64,000 nt of DNA from Deinococcus sp. YIM 134068 (GCF_036543075.1 NZ_JAZHPF010000008.1:62001-126000); one strand, 5' to 3'; shown: positions 32,728 to 44,730, numbered from the stretch's first letter. A program made the numbers and translations. The notes: a model not told the origin generated them from the sequence alone.

Positions 32728-32832
32728 GGGTCGATGGGTCAAGGGGTCGAGGGGTCGAGAAGATGAGAAAAGGGCGGCCCCTCCTCGACCCCCAAACTTC
32801 TCGACATTCAGGCTCCTCGACTCCTCGACTCC
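32728..32832. repeat. Iterated-word hairpin between convergent genes
   Basis: GGGTCAAGGGGTCGAGGGG and CTCCTCGACCCCC, then CTCCTCGACTCCTCGACTCC. The word is GGGTCGA and its complement. Confidence 0.65.
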
Positions 32833-33846
32833 TCACTCCCCCTCCAACGTCGCAAACACCTGCGTCCAGTACCGCCCATAGGTCGTCTCCGGGCGGTTCA
32901 CGTACGACACGCCGATGCGCTTGAAGTCGCCCATGATGTTGCGGCAGTGGCCGGGGCTGCGGAGCCACCCCTGCACGACCTCCTCCGGGGTGGTCTGCCC
33001 GCCCGCGATGTTCTCGGCGGAGGCACGGGCGCGCAGGCCCGTCGCCTGGACGCGTCGCCAGGGTGTGCTGCCGTCCACCGGACTCTGGTGGTCGAAGTAG
33101 CCGTGGAGTGCCATGCCCGCCGACTGGGCGAGCGCGGCAACCTCCAGCAGCGGGTCGCGGGTCAGCGGGGGCAGCGCGGGGCCGCCCTCCCGCCCGGTGG
33201 CGCAGTTGTACCCCCGTGCGCGGGCCTGATTGGTCAGGCGCAGCACCTCCGTCTCGAAGGGCACGCTGCCCGGAAGCGGCGCGGTGCGGAACGTGACGGT
33301 GCGCTCCAGCACGCCGCCCTCACCGGGCACGCGCACGGTGGCGCGGTGTTCGCCCGCCGCGATGGGGACGGGTCCAGCCCCGACCGGGCGACCGTCGAGG
33401 AGCAGGGTCGGTGTGCCCGGCGTGTAGGCCACGCTGCCCGCCGCGCTGAGGCGCACCTCGCCCCGCCCCAGCAGCACGACCGCCTCGGCGCGTTCGGGGC
33501 CGCTGCTGAGGACCGTCAATGGGCCGCTCGCCGTGGCCTGCACCTGCCCGCGCGTGTCGAGCAACCGCGCCCGCACCGTGTAGCGCCCCGGCCTGTAGAA
33601 CGTGTGCGAGGTCCGCGCGCCCGTCGCCCCGGTTCCGTCCCCGAAGTCCCACTCCACGCGGTACTCGGTCGGTGCCTGCGCCGTGAACGCCACCGTCAGC
33701 GGTGCCCGCGTCTCGGAGTCCATCGAGAAGCCCACCCGGAACGCGGCGGGCTGGGCCGTCTGTGCCTCCACGAACGCCGCCCACGGCACCCCCGCCAATC
33801 CCAACGCCAGCACCCCGCCCCGCACCCACGCGCCGACCTTCATCAC
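32833..33846 (-). CDS. Secreted PKD-CAP (SCP/YkwD-like) protein
   Basis: The 337-residue protein has a signal peptide ([19 protein letters not shown]) and a PKD-type beta domain (about 50-108, [20 protein letters not shown] and [13 protein letters not shown]). A second beta domain (about 110-190) precedes a CAP domain (195-335): [65 protein letters not shown] and GVSYV. The CAP core is complete, including the H-(S/F)...E-N-x...H-x-x-x-I-M landmarks. Bacterial CAP proteins are cell-surface proteins of mostly unknown activity. GTG 33846 lies 6 bases from a TAGAAT box. Confidence 0.87.
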   Translation of the reverse strand: MMKVGAWVRGGVLALGLAGVPWAAFVEAQTAQPAAFRVGFSMDSETRAPLTVAFTAQAPTEYRVEWDFGDGTGATGARTSHTFYRPGRYTVRARLLDTRGQVQATASGPLTVLSSGPERAEAVVLLGRGEVRLSAAGSVAYTPGTPTLLLDGRPVGAGPVPIAAGEHRATVRVPGEGGVLERTVTFRTAPLPGSVPFETEVLRLTNQARARGYNCATGREGGPALPPLTRDPLLEVAALAQSAGMALHGYFDHQSPVDGSTPWRRVQATGLRARASAENIAGGQTTPEEVVQGWLRSPGHCRNIMGDFKRIGVSYVNRPETTYGRYWTQVFATLEGE

Positions 33847-33852
33847 GGGTTC

Positions 33853-33858
33853 ATTCTA
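33853..33858 (-). promoter_or_regulatory. Leaderless -10 element for the PKD-CAP gene
   Basis: TAGAAT on the minus strand, 6 bases before the GTG. Confidence 0.55.
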
Positions 33859-33959
33859 GGGGAGTTGACGTGTGGGACGCCGTGAATCCGGCTACGTGAT
33901 CAGGAGTCAGTCAGCGGCCCTTCTTTTGCTGGACGCTGGCGGCTGGCCGCTGGTCGCCC

Positions 33960-34535
33960 TCAATGCACGTCTGCCGCGTCCGCCAGCAGTTCCGCCAGTT
34001 GCTCCTTCGCCCGGAAGACGCGGCTTTTCGCCGTGCCCACCGCCACCCCCTGAATCTGCGCGATCTCGTCGTAGGGCAGGTCCTCCACGAAGCGCAGCAC
34101 GACGGCCTCCCGGTATTCCTCGGGAAGGCGCATCAGCGCGCGCTGCACCCGGTCCTGCGCGTCGGCGCTCTCGGCGGCCTGCACGGGTGAGCGGGCCACG
34201 CTCGTGACCTCGAAGCCCACGTCCTCGCGCGCCTCCTCCAGGCTGAACCGCTGGAGCTGCTTGCGGCGATGAGACTCGATCTGCGTGTTGCGCGCCACCT
34301 GATACAGCCACGGCAGCACCCGCTCGCCCGCCCGAAACGTGCGGATGCTCCTCCACGCCCGGTAGAAGACCTCCTGCGTGAGGTCCAGCGCGTCCTCGGC
34401 ATTGCCCTCCAGCCGGTAGAGGTAGGCGTACATCCGGCCCTCGTAGGCGCTCACGAAGCTGTACCACGCCGCCTCCTCCCCGGCGGTCAGGCGGGCCAGG
34501 AGTTCGGGCGTGAGGATGTCGGGCACCTCGGTCAC
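33960..34535 (-). CDS. ECF-type RNA polymerase sigma factor
   Basis: The protein of about 191 residues has sigma region 2 (YLYRLEGNAEDALDLTQEVFYRAWRSI, LPWLYQVARNTQIESHRRKQ) and region 4 (MRLPEEYREAVVLRFVEDLPYDEIAQIQGVAVGTAKSRVFRAKEQLA), both complete. No anti-sigma factor gene with a zinc-binding H-x-x-x-C-x-x-C motif lies beside it; neighbours are PKD-CAP and FUN14 genes. The start is uncertain: GTG at 34535 fits a TATGGT box, while GTG 34544 and an ATG at 34577 are alternatives. Confidence 0.9.
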   Translation of the reverse strand: MTEVPDILTPELLARLTAGEEAAWYSFVSAYEGRMYAYLYRLEGNAEDALDLTQEVFYRAWRSIRTFRAGERVLPWLYQVARNTQIESHRRKQLQRFSLEEAREDVGFEVTSVARSPVQAAESADAQDRVQRALMRLPEEYREAVVLRFVEDLPYDEIAQIQGVAVGTAKSRVFRAKEQLAELLADAADVH

Positions 34536-34638
34536 ACTGGGCACACCATACCGTCCCGCGCCCCCGGTCGCCCTCATCCTTTTGGCGCATGGCGCAAGAA
34601 ACCTGCAAGAGGTGGGAAATTACTCTGCTCCCGTTCCC

Positions 34639-34977
34639 GTGCTTCCCGACACCCTCTCCACCGCGCCCCTCGCCCACGCCCTCCACCCCCTCCTCCCTGG
34701 CCTGAGCGTCGGCACGCTGCTCGGCTTCGCCACCGGCCTCGCCCTGAGAAAGCTCGGGCGGGTCGTCCTCGTCGCGCTCGGCCTGCTCGTCCTCGCCGTG
34801 CAACTCCTCGCCTTCCATGACCTCCTCACCGTGAACTGGACGCGCGTCCAGTCCCTTGCCGAACCATTGTTCCAACGACAAGAAGGCGGAGCGTGGTTGC
34901 TTGACATTCTGACGGCGCGGCTGCCCTTCGCGGGGGGATTCACGGCGGGGCTGCTCGTGGGGCTGAGGAAGAAGTGA
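34639..34977 (+). CDS. FUN14 family membrane protein
   Basis: The protein of about 112 residues has PGLSVGTLLGFATGLALRKLG, then a second hydrophobic helix (VVLVALGLLVLAVQLLAF) and HDLLTVNWTRV, the FUN14 pattern of G-x-x-x-G-x-x-x-(K/R) in helix 1 and a late W. It ends with a third helix (GGFTAGLLVG) and RKK. The function in bacteria is unknown. The start is uncertain; GTG 34639 gives a compact protein, and an ATG at 34510 would overlap the divergent sigma-factor gene. Confidence 0.65.
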   Translation: MLPDTLSTAPLAHALHPLLPGLSVGTLLGFATGLALRKLGRVVLVALGLLVLAVQLLAFHDLLTVNWTRVQSLAEPLFQRQEGGAWLLDILTARLPFAGGFTAGLLVGLRKK

Positions 34978-35069
34978 TGGGTGATGAGAGGAGACGCGGC
35001 CTAGTCGTCACGTTCCCTCTCTGCGCCCATGCTCGACATGAACCAAAACTTGGTCAGAAAGAGGACTTT

Positions 35070-35148
35070 TGTCGTCTGACAGATGGACGAACGTTGCTCG
35101 TCACCCCTCTCCCCGGCCCTCTCCCGCAAGGCGAGAGGGGGAAAAAGA
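35070..35148. repeat. Dispersed repeat, type A, inverted extended copy
   Basis: TTTTGTCGTCTGACAGATGG, ACGAACGTTGCTCGTC, CCCTCTCCCCGGCCCTCTCC, GCAAGGCGAGAGGGGG. It is the mirror of the 16525 copy, and includes the GTCTGACGA outer module. Confidence 0.75.
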
Positions 35149-35153
35149 GCCTG

Positions 35154-35200
35154 CCTGCCACAAGTCTTCTTTTGCCCATCAAAAGAAGAGAGGCGGCAGG
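35154..35200. terminator. Long hairpin downstream of sdhB (possible bidirectional terminator)
   Basis: An inner perfect stem TCTTCTTTTG / CAAAAGAAGA (35165-35174 / 35180-35189) and an outer stem CCTGCC / GGCAGG. It lies between convergent FUN14 and sdhB genes. Confidence 0.6.
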
Positions 35201-35207
35201 CCACAGC

Positions 35208-35257
35208 CCTCGCCCCTCCTTGTTGTTGCTGATTGCTGACGGCTGAGAGCTGACCGC
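35208..35257. repeat. Iterated-word tract after sdhB
   Basis: Words CTGATTGCTGACGGCTGAGA and AGCTGACCGCT. The same words recur at 27505 and 41340. Confidence 0.55.
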
Positions 35258-35260
35258 TCC

Positions 35261-36016
<756 letters not shown>

Positions 36017-36028
36017 GGGGTTCCTTTG

Positions 36029-36104
36029 TTGAGAGGGCTTGTAGCTTGTGGCGTGTAGAACGACAGGCTTTTCTCTACAGGCCACAAGCCACAGGCCACA
36101 CGCC
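36029..36104. repeat. Iterated-word hairpin between sdhA and sdhB
   Basis: CTTGTAGCTTGTGGCGTG at 36039 against CTACAGGCCACAAGCCACAG from 36075; about 16 of 21 positions pair. It is transcribed within the operon. Confidence 0.65.
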
Positions 36105-36106
36105 AA

Positions 36107-37858
<1,752 letters not shown>

Positions 37859-37894
37859 ATGCGTCCTTTGACCTCAGATTCGGATGAGGGCTGC

Positions 37895-38272
37895 TCAGAT
37901 CGAGAACAGGCCGACCGTGCCCAGCGTGAAGATGACGGCGGCCACCGTGTAGAAGATCGTCTTGACCCAGGCCCGGTTGGGCCGCGAGCGCACGTAGTCC
38001 TCGATGGAGTAGCGCGCGCCGTTGACCCCGTGCAGCATGGAGAGCGTCAGGATCGTCCAGTCATAGAGCTTCCACGCGGGCTGCTGAAGTTTGTTCACCA
38101 CGGCGATGTACGTGGCGTCGGCCTCGCTGACCTGGATGAACGTCATGTAGATGTGCCCCAGCACGAGGAACACCAGGACCAGACCGCTGATCCGCATGAA
38201 AATCCACCAGTTCAGCTCGGCGTTGGAGTGCGCCTGCTGCTGGGCGTCCGTGTAGGTGCGGGCGCGGATCAT
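37895..38272 (-). CDS. sdhD: Succinate dehydrogenase membrane anchor subunit
   Basis: The 125-residue protein has three transmembrane helices (ISGLVLVFLVLGHIYMTF, LTLSMLHGVNGARY, FYTVAAVIFTLGTVGLF). The first holds H in VLGHIYM, and the second has LHGVNGAR, which suits a quinone- or heme-linked anchor. With sdhC it completes the membrane arm. Its start overlaps the sdhC stop by ATGA. Confidence 0.9.
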   Translation of the reverse strand: MIRARTYTDAQQQAHSNAELNWWIFMRISGLVLVFLVLGHIYMTFIQVSEADATYIAVVNKLQQPAWKLYDWTILTLSMLHGVNGARYSIEDYVRSRPNRAWVKTIFYTVAAVIFTLGTVGLFSI

Positions 38273-38628
38273 CCCTCACCCCCGAGCAGTCGCCCGATGA
38301 CGATGAAGGCGGTGTAGGCGGTCGCCAGCAGCGTCAGCCCCAGCACGCCCCAGAACATCTGCCGCTGGTACAGCACGCCCATGCCCGTGAAGTCCATCAT
38401 GATGATTCGCAGCCCGTTGAGGGAGTGATAAACCACGCCCGCCGTCACCGCGATGAGGCCCAGGCTGAAGATCGGCAATTCATAGGTCGTGTGCAGCGCC
38501 ATATAGGCCTGCTCGCCGAACATGAACAGGCTGATGCTGATGACATGAATCAGAAAGTAGGCCAGAATCGCCAGCCCGGACAGGCGGTGAAGCATCCACG
38601 CCCACTGTCCCTCTCTTCCTCGGTACAT
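38269..38628 (-). CDS. sdhC: Succinate dehydrogenase cytochrome b556 subunit
   Basis: The 119-residue protein begins with the anchor signature WAWMLHRLSGLAILAYFLIHV and then VVYHSLNGLRIIMMDF. The histidine in SGLAILAYFLIHV and that in VYHSLNG fit heme b ligands of the family. It has three helices. A Shine-Dalgarno GAGGACGAGGA is directly before ATG. It heads the sdhCDAB operon; upstream (38629-38907) no box of the usual leaderless spacing is seen, and a TATTCT on the minus strand near 38758 is only a weak candidate. Confidence 0.92.
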   Translation of the reverse strand: MYRGREGQWAWMLHRLSGLAILAYFLIHVISISLFMFGEQAYMALHTTYELPIFSLGLIAVTAGVVYHSLNGLRIIMMDFTGMGVLYQRQMFWGVLGLTLLATAYTAFIVIGRLLGGEG

Positions 38629-38907
38629 TCCTCGTCCTCCTCGTGCGCCCTCGCGCCCGTGCGCGGCCCGCCGCTCAGCACCACCGGACCGCCTCTTTTG
38701 CCGTGTGGGTGAAGCCTCACACCACTTGTTGAATCCAGGCCTTCAGACGCTCCACAGAATATCATCCCGCCACACTCCCCCTGCGGCGGGCATTCCAGTC
38801 GGCGGGACACCCTCTGTCACTTCGTGAGTGAAGTTTCAATGGGGGCGCAGTTCTCCTCACAATCTGGGACGTTCGCCCCATGTCATACACCGTCCACATC
38901 CCCGCGC

Positions 38908-38913
38908 TAGGGT
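38908..38913 (+). promoter_or_regulatory. Leaderless -10 element for the small hypothetical gene
   Basis: TAGGGT, 6 bases before the ATG at 38920. Confidence 0.45.
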
Positions 38914-38919
38914 GCGGCC

Positions 38920-39264
38920 ATGACGAAGAGCGGTGCCCCCACGCCCCCCCCGCCGAACGAGGCCGAGTATGCCCGCAAACTCGCCCTCGCCATCCTGAGC
39001 ACCCTCCAGACGAAGGGCCTGCTGAGCGCCGCCGAGGTGGACTCCATCCTGATCGCCGCCCGCCGCGCCGCGCAGGGTCAGGCGTCCCCGGTTCCGGCTC
39101 CAGCAGCCGACGCCCGACCCGCGCCCACCCCCTTTCAAGTGACGGTGCAGCCCGCGCCGCCGCCCGGCAACCTGTCGTGGCACACCGTCACGCCCCCGGT
39201 GGAGAAGAAGGAAGAGGGAGAGAAAGAGAAGGGGCATCCAGTCATCGACATGACTCTGGATTGA
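38920..39264 (+). CDS. Hypothetical protein
   Basis: The 114-residue protein has a Pro-rich head (MTKSGAPTPPPP), a helical segment (YARKLALAILSTLQTKGLLSAAEVDSILIAARRAA, described in parts) and a Pro/Ala/Lys/Glu-rich tail likely to be disordered. The helical unit resembles the short sensor-like helices of nitrile-hydratase-subunit-like or LLM-type motifs only weakly, so no family is assigned. It sits in a repeat-bordered position between sdhC and the EamA gene. Confidence 0.65.
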   Translation: MTKSGAPTPPPPNEAEYARKLALAILSTLQTKGLLSAAEVDSILIAARRAAQGQASPVPAPAADARPAPTPFQVTVQPAPPPGNLSWHTVTPPVEKKEEGEKEKGHPVIDMTLD

Positions 39265-39294
39265 TGGGCGCTGGATTGATGGGCGGGGGCAGTA

Positions 39295-39375
39295 GAGCGG
39301 GTCACACGCCCCCTCACCCCAGCCCTCTGCTTCGCAGCTCTGCGGGTCTCCTACGAGGGGAGAGGGAGAAATAAG
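39295..39375. repeat. Dispersed repeat, type A with nested module
   Basis: GGTCACACGCCCCCTCACCC, CAGCCCTCTGCTTCGCAGCT, CTGCGGGTCTCCTACGAGG, GGAGAGGGAGAAATAAGCC. The module TGCTTCGCAGCTCTGCGGGT is inserted in the loop. The gap 39265-39688 holds this and the next repeat but no gene. Confidence 0.8.
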
Positions 39376-39450
39376 CCTTCGCCTTCGCTCTTTTCCTCCT
39401 CTCCCTTGAACCCTTGATGTGCAATAAGAAGCGAGCGTGCCAGATGTGCT

Positions 39451-39545
39451 TTGTTCTCCCTCCCTCCTTGTGGGGGAGGGTTGGGGAGGGGGGTAGAGCA
39501 CCGCTTGTCCTTCTGTCAGACGATAAAAGTGCTCCTCTTGCCCAA
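39451..39545. repeat. Dispersed repeat, type A, extended copy
   Basis: TTCTCCCTCCCTCCTTGTGG, GGGAGGGTTGGGGAGGGG, GAGCACCGCTTGTCC, TTCTGTCAGACGATAAAAG, then AATTCGCAATTCGCATCAAG, matching the 16525 and 35070 copies. Confidence 0.75.
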
Positions 39546-39688
39546 TTCGCAATTCGCATCAAGCGTCCCCTGGGGGGAGGTTGGGACTGGCACAGCTCCG
39601 CAGGAGAGGGGGTGAGCGAGCTTGGCAACCCAAAACACGCGCCCGTCACTCCCCCCATACAACTACCGCCAATACGGTAAACACACTC

Positions 39689-40612
39689 TTACCCCCGCCC
39701 TTTCGCTCCACGCCCCGGCCAGTTCGCCAGGGCCGCCCCCGCCAGGATGACGAGTGCCCCCAGCCACACGGCGGAGGGCAGGCGTTCGTGGAGGACGGCG
39801 GCGCTGAGGACGAGGGAGACGGCGGGCGCGAGGGTGTTCCAGACGCTTGTTCGGGCGGCCCCGAGGACCTGCGCCCCGTTCGCCCAGGCGAGATAGGCGA
39901 CGACGTTCGCGCCGAGGGCGCTGAGGACTATCCCGGCCCACGCGAGGGGCGGCACGTCGCCGGAGATGGACAGGCGCGGCAGCGCCCACACCACGTAGGG
40001 CACACACCCCAGCGCGAGGCTGAAGGCCACGAAGGGCAGCGTCCCCAGCCGCTCGGTGAGGGGCCGGTTCCAGAGCGTGTACAGCGCCCACGCCGCCGCC
40101 GCACCGAGGACCCACGTGAGACCGCCCGGCGTGACTGCCGCTCCCGGTTGCAGTGTCAGCGCGAGCAGCGCCACCAGCCCCGCGAAGGCGAGCGCCACGC
40201 CCACCCCCTGCCGCCACGAGGGCCGCTGGCCCAGCAGCAGCCCCAGCGGAATGACGAGCACGGGCACGATGCCGCTGACCAGCCCCGCCACACCCGCCGG
40301 GTTGGCCCGGATGCCGCTCAGGAAGAACGCCTGAAACAGGGAATTGCCCAGCAGCCCGACGAGCGCGACCTGCCCCCAGGTACGCGCGTCCCAGCGCGGC
40401 CAGCCATGCGAGCGGACAGCGAGGGCGACGAGAAAAACACCCGCCACGAGGAAGCGCCCGAGGTTGATCGTCTCGGCGCTGAGGTACTGCAAGACCACCT
40501 TGAGCAGCACCACGTTCGCCCCCCACAGCGTCACGGTGAGAAGGATGCCCGTCAGCGCCCACCGGACCTGGGAGGCTCCGGCGTGGGTGGAGGCGAGCGG
40601 GGGAGAGGTCAC
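39689..40612 (-). CDS. EamA/DMT family transporter
   Basis: The 307-residue protein has ten hydrophobic helices in two EamA repeats, the drug/metabolite transporter fold. Repeat 1 starts VRWALTGILLTVTLWGANVV and includes NPAGVAGLVSGIVPVLVIPLG; repeat 2 starts TWVLGAAAAWALYTLW and ends with TLAPAVSLVLSAAVLHERLP. Substrates of DMT proteins vary and cannot be assigned. GTG 40612 lies 7 bases after TATGCT; an ATG at 40624 lies inside that box and is less likely. Confidence 0.87.
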   Translation of the reverse strand: MTSPPLASTHAGASQVRWALTGILLTVTLWGANVVLLKVVLQYLSAETINLGRFLVAGVFLVALAVRSHGWPRWDARTWGQVALVGLLGNSLFQAFFLSGIRANPAGVAGLVSGIVPVLVIPLGLLLGQRPSWRQGVGVALAFAGLVALLALTLQPGAAVTPGGLTWVLGAAAAWALYTLWNRPLTERLGTLPFVAFSLALGCVPYVVWALPRLSISGDVPPLAWAGIVLSALGANVVAYLAWANGAQVLGAARTSVWNTLAPAVSLVLSAAVLHERLPSAVWLGALVILAGAALANWPGRGAKGRG

Positions 40613-40619
40613 AGGGCCG

Positions 40620-40625
40620 AGCATA
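40620..40625 (-). promoter_or_regulatory. Leaderless -10 element for the EamA gene
   Basis: TATGCT on the minus strand, 7 bases before the GTG at 40612. Confidence 0.5.
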
Positions 40626-40725
40626 CGTCCCGACTCCCCCCGGCGGTTCGGCTGGGCGGGACGCGGGGCAAAGGGAAAAGGGCGCGGGCCTCAGCGCCCA
40701 CGCCCCTCCTTCCCTGCTCAACGGC

Positions 40726-41247
40726 TCAGAACTTGACGGTCTCGTTCGTGCCCAGGTCGGTGGCGGGTTTGCCCGTGATCGCCGCGCGGGCCTGCGAGAA
40801 CATGTTCTTGAGCTTGCCGTCGCTGCCCCAGAACTCCCCGCCCGTCGCGTTGATCTTCACGAGCTGGATGGTGGGGTCGTCGATGCCGCCGGGGAAGTAC
40901 GCCTTGTAGCCGTCGCTCCACAGCTCCTCCAGCTTGGCGCGGTCCTCCACCAGCTCCGCCGTGCCGCTGATGCTGACGTAGTTGCCCTTGTCGGGGTCGG
41001 AGTAGCTGACGTTCACCTGCGGCTGGGCGCGCATGGACTGGACCTGCTTGGTGTCCTTGCCGCCGAGGAACCACACGTCGCCGTCGAACTCGGCCTGCTG
41101 GGTCGTCATCGGGTGCGCCTGAAGGTGCCCGTTCTCGGTGATGACGGTGAGCATCGCGAACTTCACGTCCTTGATGATCGCGGCCATCGCCTTAATGGAT
41201 TCCTCGCGGCTGAGGTGGTTGCCCTCGCTCTCGTTCACATGGCTCAT
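40726..41247 (-). CDS. PNPOx-fold general stress protein (GS26-like)
   Basis: The 173-residue protein has the split-barrel flavin fold of pyridoxamine-phosphate-oxidase-like proteins: KFAMLTVITENGHLQAHPMT, DVWFLGGKDTKQVQSMRAQP, NVSYSDPDKGNYVSISGTAE, KAYFPGGIDDPTIQLVKI. This sequence order is typical of the general stress protein 26 type, which binds flavin or heme. The activity is unknown and a redox role under stress is likely. ATG 41247 is a single-gene start; the 125-base downstream gap to the transporter carries iterated words. Confidence 0.9.
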   Translation of the reverse strand: MSHVNESEGNHLSREESIKAMAAIIKDVKFAMLTVITENGHLQAHPMTTQQAEFDGDVWFLGGKDTKQVQSMRAQPQVNVSYSDPDKGNYVSISGTAELVEDRAKLEELWSDGYKAYFPGGIDDPTIQLVKINATGGEFWGSDGKLKNMFSQARAAITGKPATDLGTNETVKF

Positions 41248-41284
41248 GGCCCGAGCATGTCACGGTGCAGCTCATCCGCTTTGG

Positions 41285-41372
41285 TCACGTCCGCACCGTC
41301 TAAAGATTGCCGTCAGGCCGGGTGAGGCTGAAGGGGACCGCTGACCGCTGACAGCTGAAAGCTGATTGCTCC
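41285..41372. repeat. Iterated-word tract upstream of the PNPOx-fold gene
   Basis: GACCGCTGACCGCTGACAGC and TGAAAGCTGATTGC. It is the same word set as at 27505 and 35225. Confidence 0.55.
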
Positions 41373-42629
41373 TCACGTCGCCGCCCGCCCCCGCACCGCC
41401 TCCGGCACGTTCCGCACCAGCACCACCCCGGCGAGGAAGAACAGCGCGGCGATGCCGAAGACGAGCGTGTAGCCGAGGTTGCCGCCCTGCGCGTTGCCCC
41501 AGTCGAGCAGGGCACCCTGCGGGGCGCTGCTCATCTGCGGGGCGACGAAGGCGACGTGCCAGATGCCCATGTCGCGGGCGTAGCTGCTCGCGCTCGGCAT
41601 GGCGTCGCTGCCCAGCGCCCAGTCCACGCTGGTAAAGGCCCCGAAGCCCAGCCCGAAGCACGCGGCGAGCGCCAGCGCCACCGGGTAACTCGGCGCGAGC
41701 AGCAGCAGCAGCGCGGCAGCGGCCATCACCGTTCCCGCCACATAGATCACCGGCTTGCGCCCCACGCGGTCGCTCAGCCGCCCGCCCACGAGCGCCGAGG
41801 CGATACTTCCCACGATGATGCACACGAGCATGATGGAGGTGCTCGTCTCCGCGTCGCGCTGCGCCAAAACGTCGGTGTTGTAATACTGCAAGAAGGGCTG
41901 CACGCTGTACTGCCCCAGCGCGAACAGCACCCGCGTCACGAACACCCAGAAGAAGGGCTGATGCGCGAACAGTTCCCGCCAGGAGAGGGTCGGTCCCCGC
42001 GCCGTCTGGATAGCTGTTCCCCCCGTCTCCGGCACCCCCCGCAACGTGACGAGCGCCGGGATGAGGAGCACGGCGGCGATGAGGCCGAACGAGACGAGGA
42101 CGGGCAGATTCAACAGGCCGACCACGAAGGCCGCGACCGCTCCCAGCAACTGTCCCACCGCCTGCAACATCGCCATGACGCCGCTGTATCGTCCGCGCTG
42201 CTCCGGCGGCACGAGTTGGGGGATGAGGGCGCTGTACGGGGCTGTCGCGTAATTGTTCCCGAATTGCACGAGCAGGAAGCCGAGGACATACACCCAGAAG
42301 CCCCCGACGCCGCTGAGCACGCTCGCCGCGAACGCCATCACCGCCAGGCCCGCCAGGTTGACGCCCACCCCGAGACGGATGTAGGGCACCCGCCGCCCCG
42401 TGCGGTCGCTGTGTGCCCCGACGAGCGGCGGCAGCACGAGCGCGATTACGGCCCCGATGAACAGCAGGACGCCCAGGTAGGTGCCCTTCTGCTCCTCGCC
42501 GACGAAACGCACCACGTTGGCGGGCAGCAGGATGAGGAGCAGCAGCAGCCAGTGAAACGCCGTGCCGAACCAGAAGGCGGACAGCACCCACGGGCTGGGG
42601 CGGGGGGCCGCAGGGGAGGAAAGGGTCAT
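41373..42629 (-). CDS. MFS transporter
   Basis: The 418-residue protein has twelve hydrophobic helices and the MFS loop signatures [14 protein letters not shown] between helices 2 and 3 and [16 protein letters not shown] between 8 and 9. An [19 protein letters not shown] segment in helix 4-5 resembles glycoside-pentoside-hexuronide-type or SLC45-like members. The substrate is not evident. TATACT lies 8 bases before ATG. Confidence 0.88.
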   Translation of the reverse strand: MTLSSPAAPRPSPWVLSAFWFGTAFHWLLLLLILLPANVVRFVGEEQKGTYLGVLLFIGAVIALVLPPLVGAHSDRTGRRVPYIRLGVGVNLAGLAVMAFAASVLSGVGGFWVYVLGFLLVQFGNNYATAPYSALIPQLVPPEQRGRYSGVMAMLQAVGQLLGAVAAFVVGLLNLPVLVSFGLIAAVLLIPALVTLRGVPETGGTAIQTARGPTLSWRELFAHQPFFWVFVTRVLFALGQYSVQPFLQYYNTDVLAQRDAETSTSIMLVCIIVGSIASALVGGRLSDRVGRKPVIYVAGTVMAAAALLLLLAPSYPVALALAACFGLGFGAFTSVDWALGSDAMPSASSYARDMGIWHVAFVAPQMSSAPQGALLDWGNAQGGNLGYTLVFGIAALFFLAGVVLVRNVPEAVRGRAAT

Positions 42630-42637
42630 GTGGAGCG

Positions 42638-42643
42638 AGTATA
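42638..42643 (-). promoter_or_regulatory. Leaderless -10 element for the MFS gene
   Basis: TATACT on the minus strand, 8 bases before the ATG. Confidence 0.55.
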
Positions 42644-42731
42644 AGCGCGGCTTTACGGCCCTTTTACAGATGTGGGCAGGTGTGGGCGGCGCAGTAGTCA
42701 GGAGGGGTGGGGGCGCGGCAGACTGCCCCCC

Positions 42732-43022
42732 ATGAACCTAGAGGATGCCCTGCTCGCCTTCCGCGCCTCCTTCACCTACGACCACCCCGAGGGCCTCAGC
42801 ATCGACTCACGGGTGGAGGGCGGCACCCTCCGCGTGGAAGTTCGCAATCAGGACGTGGATGCCCTGCGCGGCTTCGACGTGGTGGCCGAGCCGCTTCCCG
42901 GCGAGGACCGCGACGCCGTGCAACTCGGCGAGGACGTGGCCCGCGTGGTCGAGCAGGAATTGATGTACGGTCAACTGTCGGCCCAGGATGAGGAGGGCAA
43001 GTTCAAGCGCGTGGTGGTGTGA
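42732..43022 (+). CDS. Hypothetical protein
   Basis: The 96-residue acidic protein reads [20 protein letters not shown] at the start and ends [11 protein letters not shown]. No signal, helix hairpin or metal motif is visible. The composition suggests a small soluble alpha/beta protein. The family is not recognised. A weak CAGACT precedes ATG. It is convergent with the pseudouridine synthase gene. Confidence 0.6.
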   Translation: MNLEDALLAFRASFTYDHPEGLSIDSRVEGGTLRVEVRNQDVDALRGFDVVAEPLPGEDRDAVQLGEDVARVVEQELMYGQLSAQDEEGKFKRVVV

Positions 43023-43042
43023 GGTTGGGCGGGGATGATGTT

Positions 43043-43120
43043 GGAGAAGGGCGAGCGGTGCTCGCCACCCCTCTCCCCAGCCCTCTCCCGCAAGGGGAGA
43101 GGGAGAAAACTGGCTGACGC
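43043..43120. repeat. Dispersed repeat, type A
   Basis: GGCGAGCGGTGCTCGCC, ACCCCTCTCCCCAGCCCTCT, CCCGCAAGGGGAGAGGGAG, AAAACTGGC. It overlaps neither neighbour. Confidence 0.8.
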
Positions 43121-43132
43121 TCGTGCTCTTTT

Positions 43133-43174
43133 AGCCCCTCCCCCTTGAGGGGGGAGGCCGGGAGGGGGTGAAGC
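43133..43174. repeat. Dispersed repeat, type B
   Basis: TAGCCCCTCCCCCTTGAGG, GGGGAGGCCGGGAGGGGGTG. It is the inverted near-identical counterpart of the copy at 19135. Confidence 0.8.
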
Positions 43175-43176
43175 CT

Positions 43177-43931
<755 letters not shown>

Positions 43932-43932
<1 letters not shown>

Positions 43933-44510
43933 CAGACCTCCCAGATCGAGCGGTAGGGGCGGTCCCTCAACCGCTGGGCGAGGTCCACGCCGCGCTCCAC
44001 CACCTGCGCCAGTCGTCCCGTCAGCCACTCGCCTGGCACCTCGTCCGCCGCCCACTCGGCAGAGGTCGCGTACACGAAATGCGGGTTGACCACGCAGCGG
44101 AAGTCGGTCATCAGCCCGAAGGCGAAGGCCCCGTGGCTGAGGTAGCCGTGGGCCAGCCCGCCCGACACGAGGAACGTCACCACCCGGTCGAACCATGCGC
44201 CGTGCAGTCCGCGCTCGGGGTCGGTGCTGCCCGTCAGCTCGACGAGGCTCTTGGCCTCCGACCCCAGACCCCAGTTGTACACGGGCACGGCGAGGAACAC
44301 CCCGTCCGCCTCCCGGATGGCCGAGTGGTACAGCCCCGCGTGCGGGTGGGCGTAGCAGGTGTCGTTGTCGAAGGGGGGCAGGGGCGTCTCCCGGAGGTCG
44401 AGGAGCGTCACCTTATGTCCCGCCGCCCGCAATTGCGCCGCCGTCAACTCCGCCATCCAACGGCTGCGGCTCTGGGGGTCGAGGCTTGTCGACAGGACGG
44501 TGAACTTCAC
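43932..44510 (-). CDS. NADPH-dependent FMN reductase family protein
   Basis: The 192-residue flavodoxin-like protein starts [20 protein letters not shown], containing the phosphate loop S-x-x-x-x-S-R-S. It goes on with [27 protein letters not shown], the FMN isoalloxazine loop. Family members reduce FMN, quinones or azo dyes with NADPH. The GTG at 44510 is 7 bases after TACCCT; an upstream extension has no promoter or ribosome site. It is the first gene of a two-gene operon with the pseudouridine synthase. Confidence 0.85.
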
Positions 44511-44517
44511 TGGAGGC

Positions 44518-44523
44518 AGGGTA
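44518..44523 (-). promoter_or_regulatory. Leaderless -10 element for the FMN reductase gene
   Basis: TACCCT on the minus strand, 7 bases before the GTG. Confidence 0.5.
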
Positions 44524-44616
44524 GCAGCGAAGTTCTCCCTCAACTCGTTCCTGAGCGCCGTTCGAGCATAGGCCCTGTTGACGCGCTGTGTTACGTCTCC
44601 GTGAGGGAGGAGAAAG

Positions 44617-44638
44617 CCCACAGCCTTCGTCCTGTGGG
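44617..44638. other. Short hairpin upstream of mutS2
   Basis: CCCACAG and CTGTGGG with an 8-base loop. No run of T follows, so it is not a standard terminator. Confidence 0.5.
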
Positions 44639-44730
44639 TCAACCGACGCAACTGCTCGCCCACGCGCCGACGCTCAATCCTTTACCTCTCCTAAGCCACC
44701 CGGCGCACGTTCCCTCCCCGGACCCGTTGT

